Positions 63,041 through 64,000 of a DNA stretch of 64,000 bases are shown here, piece by piece. The first letter of the stretch is position 1. Every line of letters starts with the position of its first letter. Origin of the DNA: Janibacter indicus (lineage in GTDB: Bacteria > Actinomycetota > Actinomycetes > Actinomycetales > Dermatophilaceae); the NCBI RefSeq assembly GCF_900176385.1, contig NZ_FWXN01000007.1, forward strand, positions 1 through 64,000. Direction: 5' to 3'. A model generated the notes under the pieces. It searched no databases and was not told the origin of the DNA. It saw nothing but the letters and a program-made list of their open reading frames with translations. The position numbers and the translations under genes are program-made.

Positions 63041-64000
63041 ATGTCCTCTCCCCGACCCACCGTCGTCGTCACCGGTCTCGGCGCCACGACCCCGCTCGGC
63101 GGGACCGCCGAGGAGACCTGGCAGTCCGTCCTCGCCGGTCGTTCCGGCGCGAGCACGCTCGATGCCTCCTGGGTCGAGGAGTACGAGCTCCCGGTGACCT
63201 TCGCCGCGCAGCTCGCCGTCCCGGTGACCGAGGTGCTCAAGAAGGTCGAGACCAAGCGCCTCGACCCCTTCGCCCAGTACGCGCTCGTCGCCGCACGTGA
63301 GGCCTGGGCCGATGCCGGCTCGCCCGAGGTCGAGCCGGAGCGCCTCGCCAGTGCCGTCGGCACCGGCATCGGTGGCGTGCAGACCCTGCTCACCGCGTGG
63401 GAGGCGCTGCGCACCAAGGGTCCTCGCCGGGTCTACCCGCTGTCGATCCCCATGCTCATGCCCAACTCCGCGTCGGGCACGGTCTCGCTCGAGTTCGGTG
63501 CCCGGGCCGGCGCCCACACCCTCGTCTCGGCCTGCTCCTCAGGCGCCGAGTCGATCGGCTACGGCGCCCACCTCATCCGCGAGGGACTGGCCGACGTCGT
63601 CATCGCCGGCGGCTCCGAGGCCTCGATCCACCCGCTGCCCATCGCCGGCTTCGCCGCGATGCAGGCCCTCTCGACGCGCAACGACTCCCCCCGGACCGCC
63701 TCGCGGCCCTATGACACCGACCGCGACGGCTTCCTCCTCGGTGAGGGCGGGGCGATCCTCGTCCTCGAGTCGGAGGAGCACGCCCGGGCACGCGGCGCCA
63801 ACATCATCTGCACCCTCGCCGGCTTCGGCGTGAGCGCCGACTCGCACCACATCGCCGCGCCCGAGCCCGAGGGCGCCGGGGCCTCCCGCGCCATGGCCGA
63901 CGCGGTGCTCGACGCCGGCGCGACGCCTTCCGACGTGTGCCACATCAATGCCCACGCGACGTCGACCCCCGTCGGCGACGTCGCCGAGGTCGCGGCGATC
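63041..64000 (+). CDS. fabF: 3-oxoacyl-ACP synthase II (partial, runs off the right edge)
   Basis: Elongating ketosynthase. The visible 320 residues carry the catalytic C165 (SACSSGAES) and first active-site His in INAHATSTPVGD; the second histidine and the C terminus lie beyond the window. ATG 63041 has AGGAG at good spacing. The frame is open to the edge. Confidence 0.97.
   Translation, partial: MSSPRPTVVVTGLGATTPLGGTAEETWQSVLAGRSGASTLDASWVEEYELPVTFAAQLAVPVTEVLKKVETKRLDPFAQYALVAAREAWADAGSPEVEPERLASAVGTGIGGVQTLLTAWEALRTKGPRRVYPLSIPMLMPNSASGTVSLEFGARAGAHTLVSACSSGAESIGYGAHLIREGLADVVIAGGSEASIHPLPIAGFAAMQALSTRNDSPRTASRPYDTDRDGFLLGEGGAILVLESEEHARARGANIICTLAGFGVSADSHHIAAPEPEGAGASRAMADAVLDAGATPSDVCHINAHATSTPVGDVAEVAAI

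Overview
The window is GC-rich actinobacterial chromosome with almost no accessory DNA: no insertion sequence, prophage, integrase or CRISPR array was seen. Gene order (pheST-argCJBDFRH, his operon with priA, glnA2-glnE, fasR-fabD-fabH-acpP-fabF, aceE), GTG starts, 4-base stop/start overlaps and many leaderless promoters point to a Micrococcales actinomycete, most like Janibacter and relatives. That placement is inferred from gene content and order; no marker was searched.

Layout. 1-240: minus-strand promoter and hairpin-rich leader that look like the start of an rRNA operon leaving the left edge. 258-1529: tyrS. 1685-2422: iron-controlled bfd-bfr. 2409-13974: minus-strand mpg, argH, argR, argF, argD, argB, argJ, argC, pheT, pheS. 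13999-16954: an unknown protein gene, then a FurA-type regulator and catalase. 17015-19430: RNA methyltransferase, rplT, rpmI and infC behind a leader with a terminator and a competing antiterminator. 19443-25217: sseB-like gene and the histidine operon. 25274-29588: glnE and glnA2. 29717-32119: secreted M6 protease. 32301-37024: panB, a methyltransferase, a small protein, map, ppgK and an amino-acid permease. 37051-38231: rnpB and a Mn2+ riboswitch driving a GDT1-family exporter. 38288-43504: RNB ribonuclease, yaaA, an anion permease, metZ and a rhodanese. 43578-46927: membrane protein, RNase H/phosphatase, zinc-ribbon protein, Nif3-like protein and tRNA-Val. 46979-50915: dioxygenase-like protein, AhpE, DUF3052 and two bPH2 membrane proteins. 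50996-54748: fdhD and aceE. 54767-57612: NAT, an iron-controlled DUF2470 protein and a secreted glycerophosphodiesterase. 57763 to the end: argG, fasR, fabD, fabH, acpP and fabF (cut by the right edge).

How it fits together. Arginine synthesis is nearly complete here: argCJBDFRH in one overlapping operon with candidate ARG boxes at argC, and argG 48 kb away under its own promoter. Histidine genes hisD, C, B, H and priA form one coupled operon. The fatty-acid genes sit behind their probable regulator FasR, with a perfect 18-bp palindrome between fasR and fabD. Metal control is visible three times: DtxR/IdeR-like boxes at bfd-bfr and at the DUF2470-NAT pair, and a yybP-ykoY riboswitch before the Mn exporter.

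The least ordinary signals are: a 7-mer, CGAAGGG, repeated about 66 times and used as inverted pairs in terminators, much like DNA-uptake sequences of other bacteria; an infC leader with mutually exclusive hairpins and an ATC start; three genes whose only sensible start is a CTG overlapping the upstream stop as CTGA; a FabD fused to a lipoyl-like domain lacking its lysine; and a nif3 start two bases after a tRNA 3' end.
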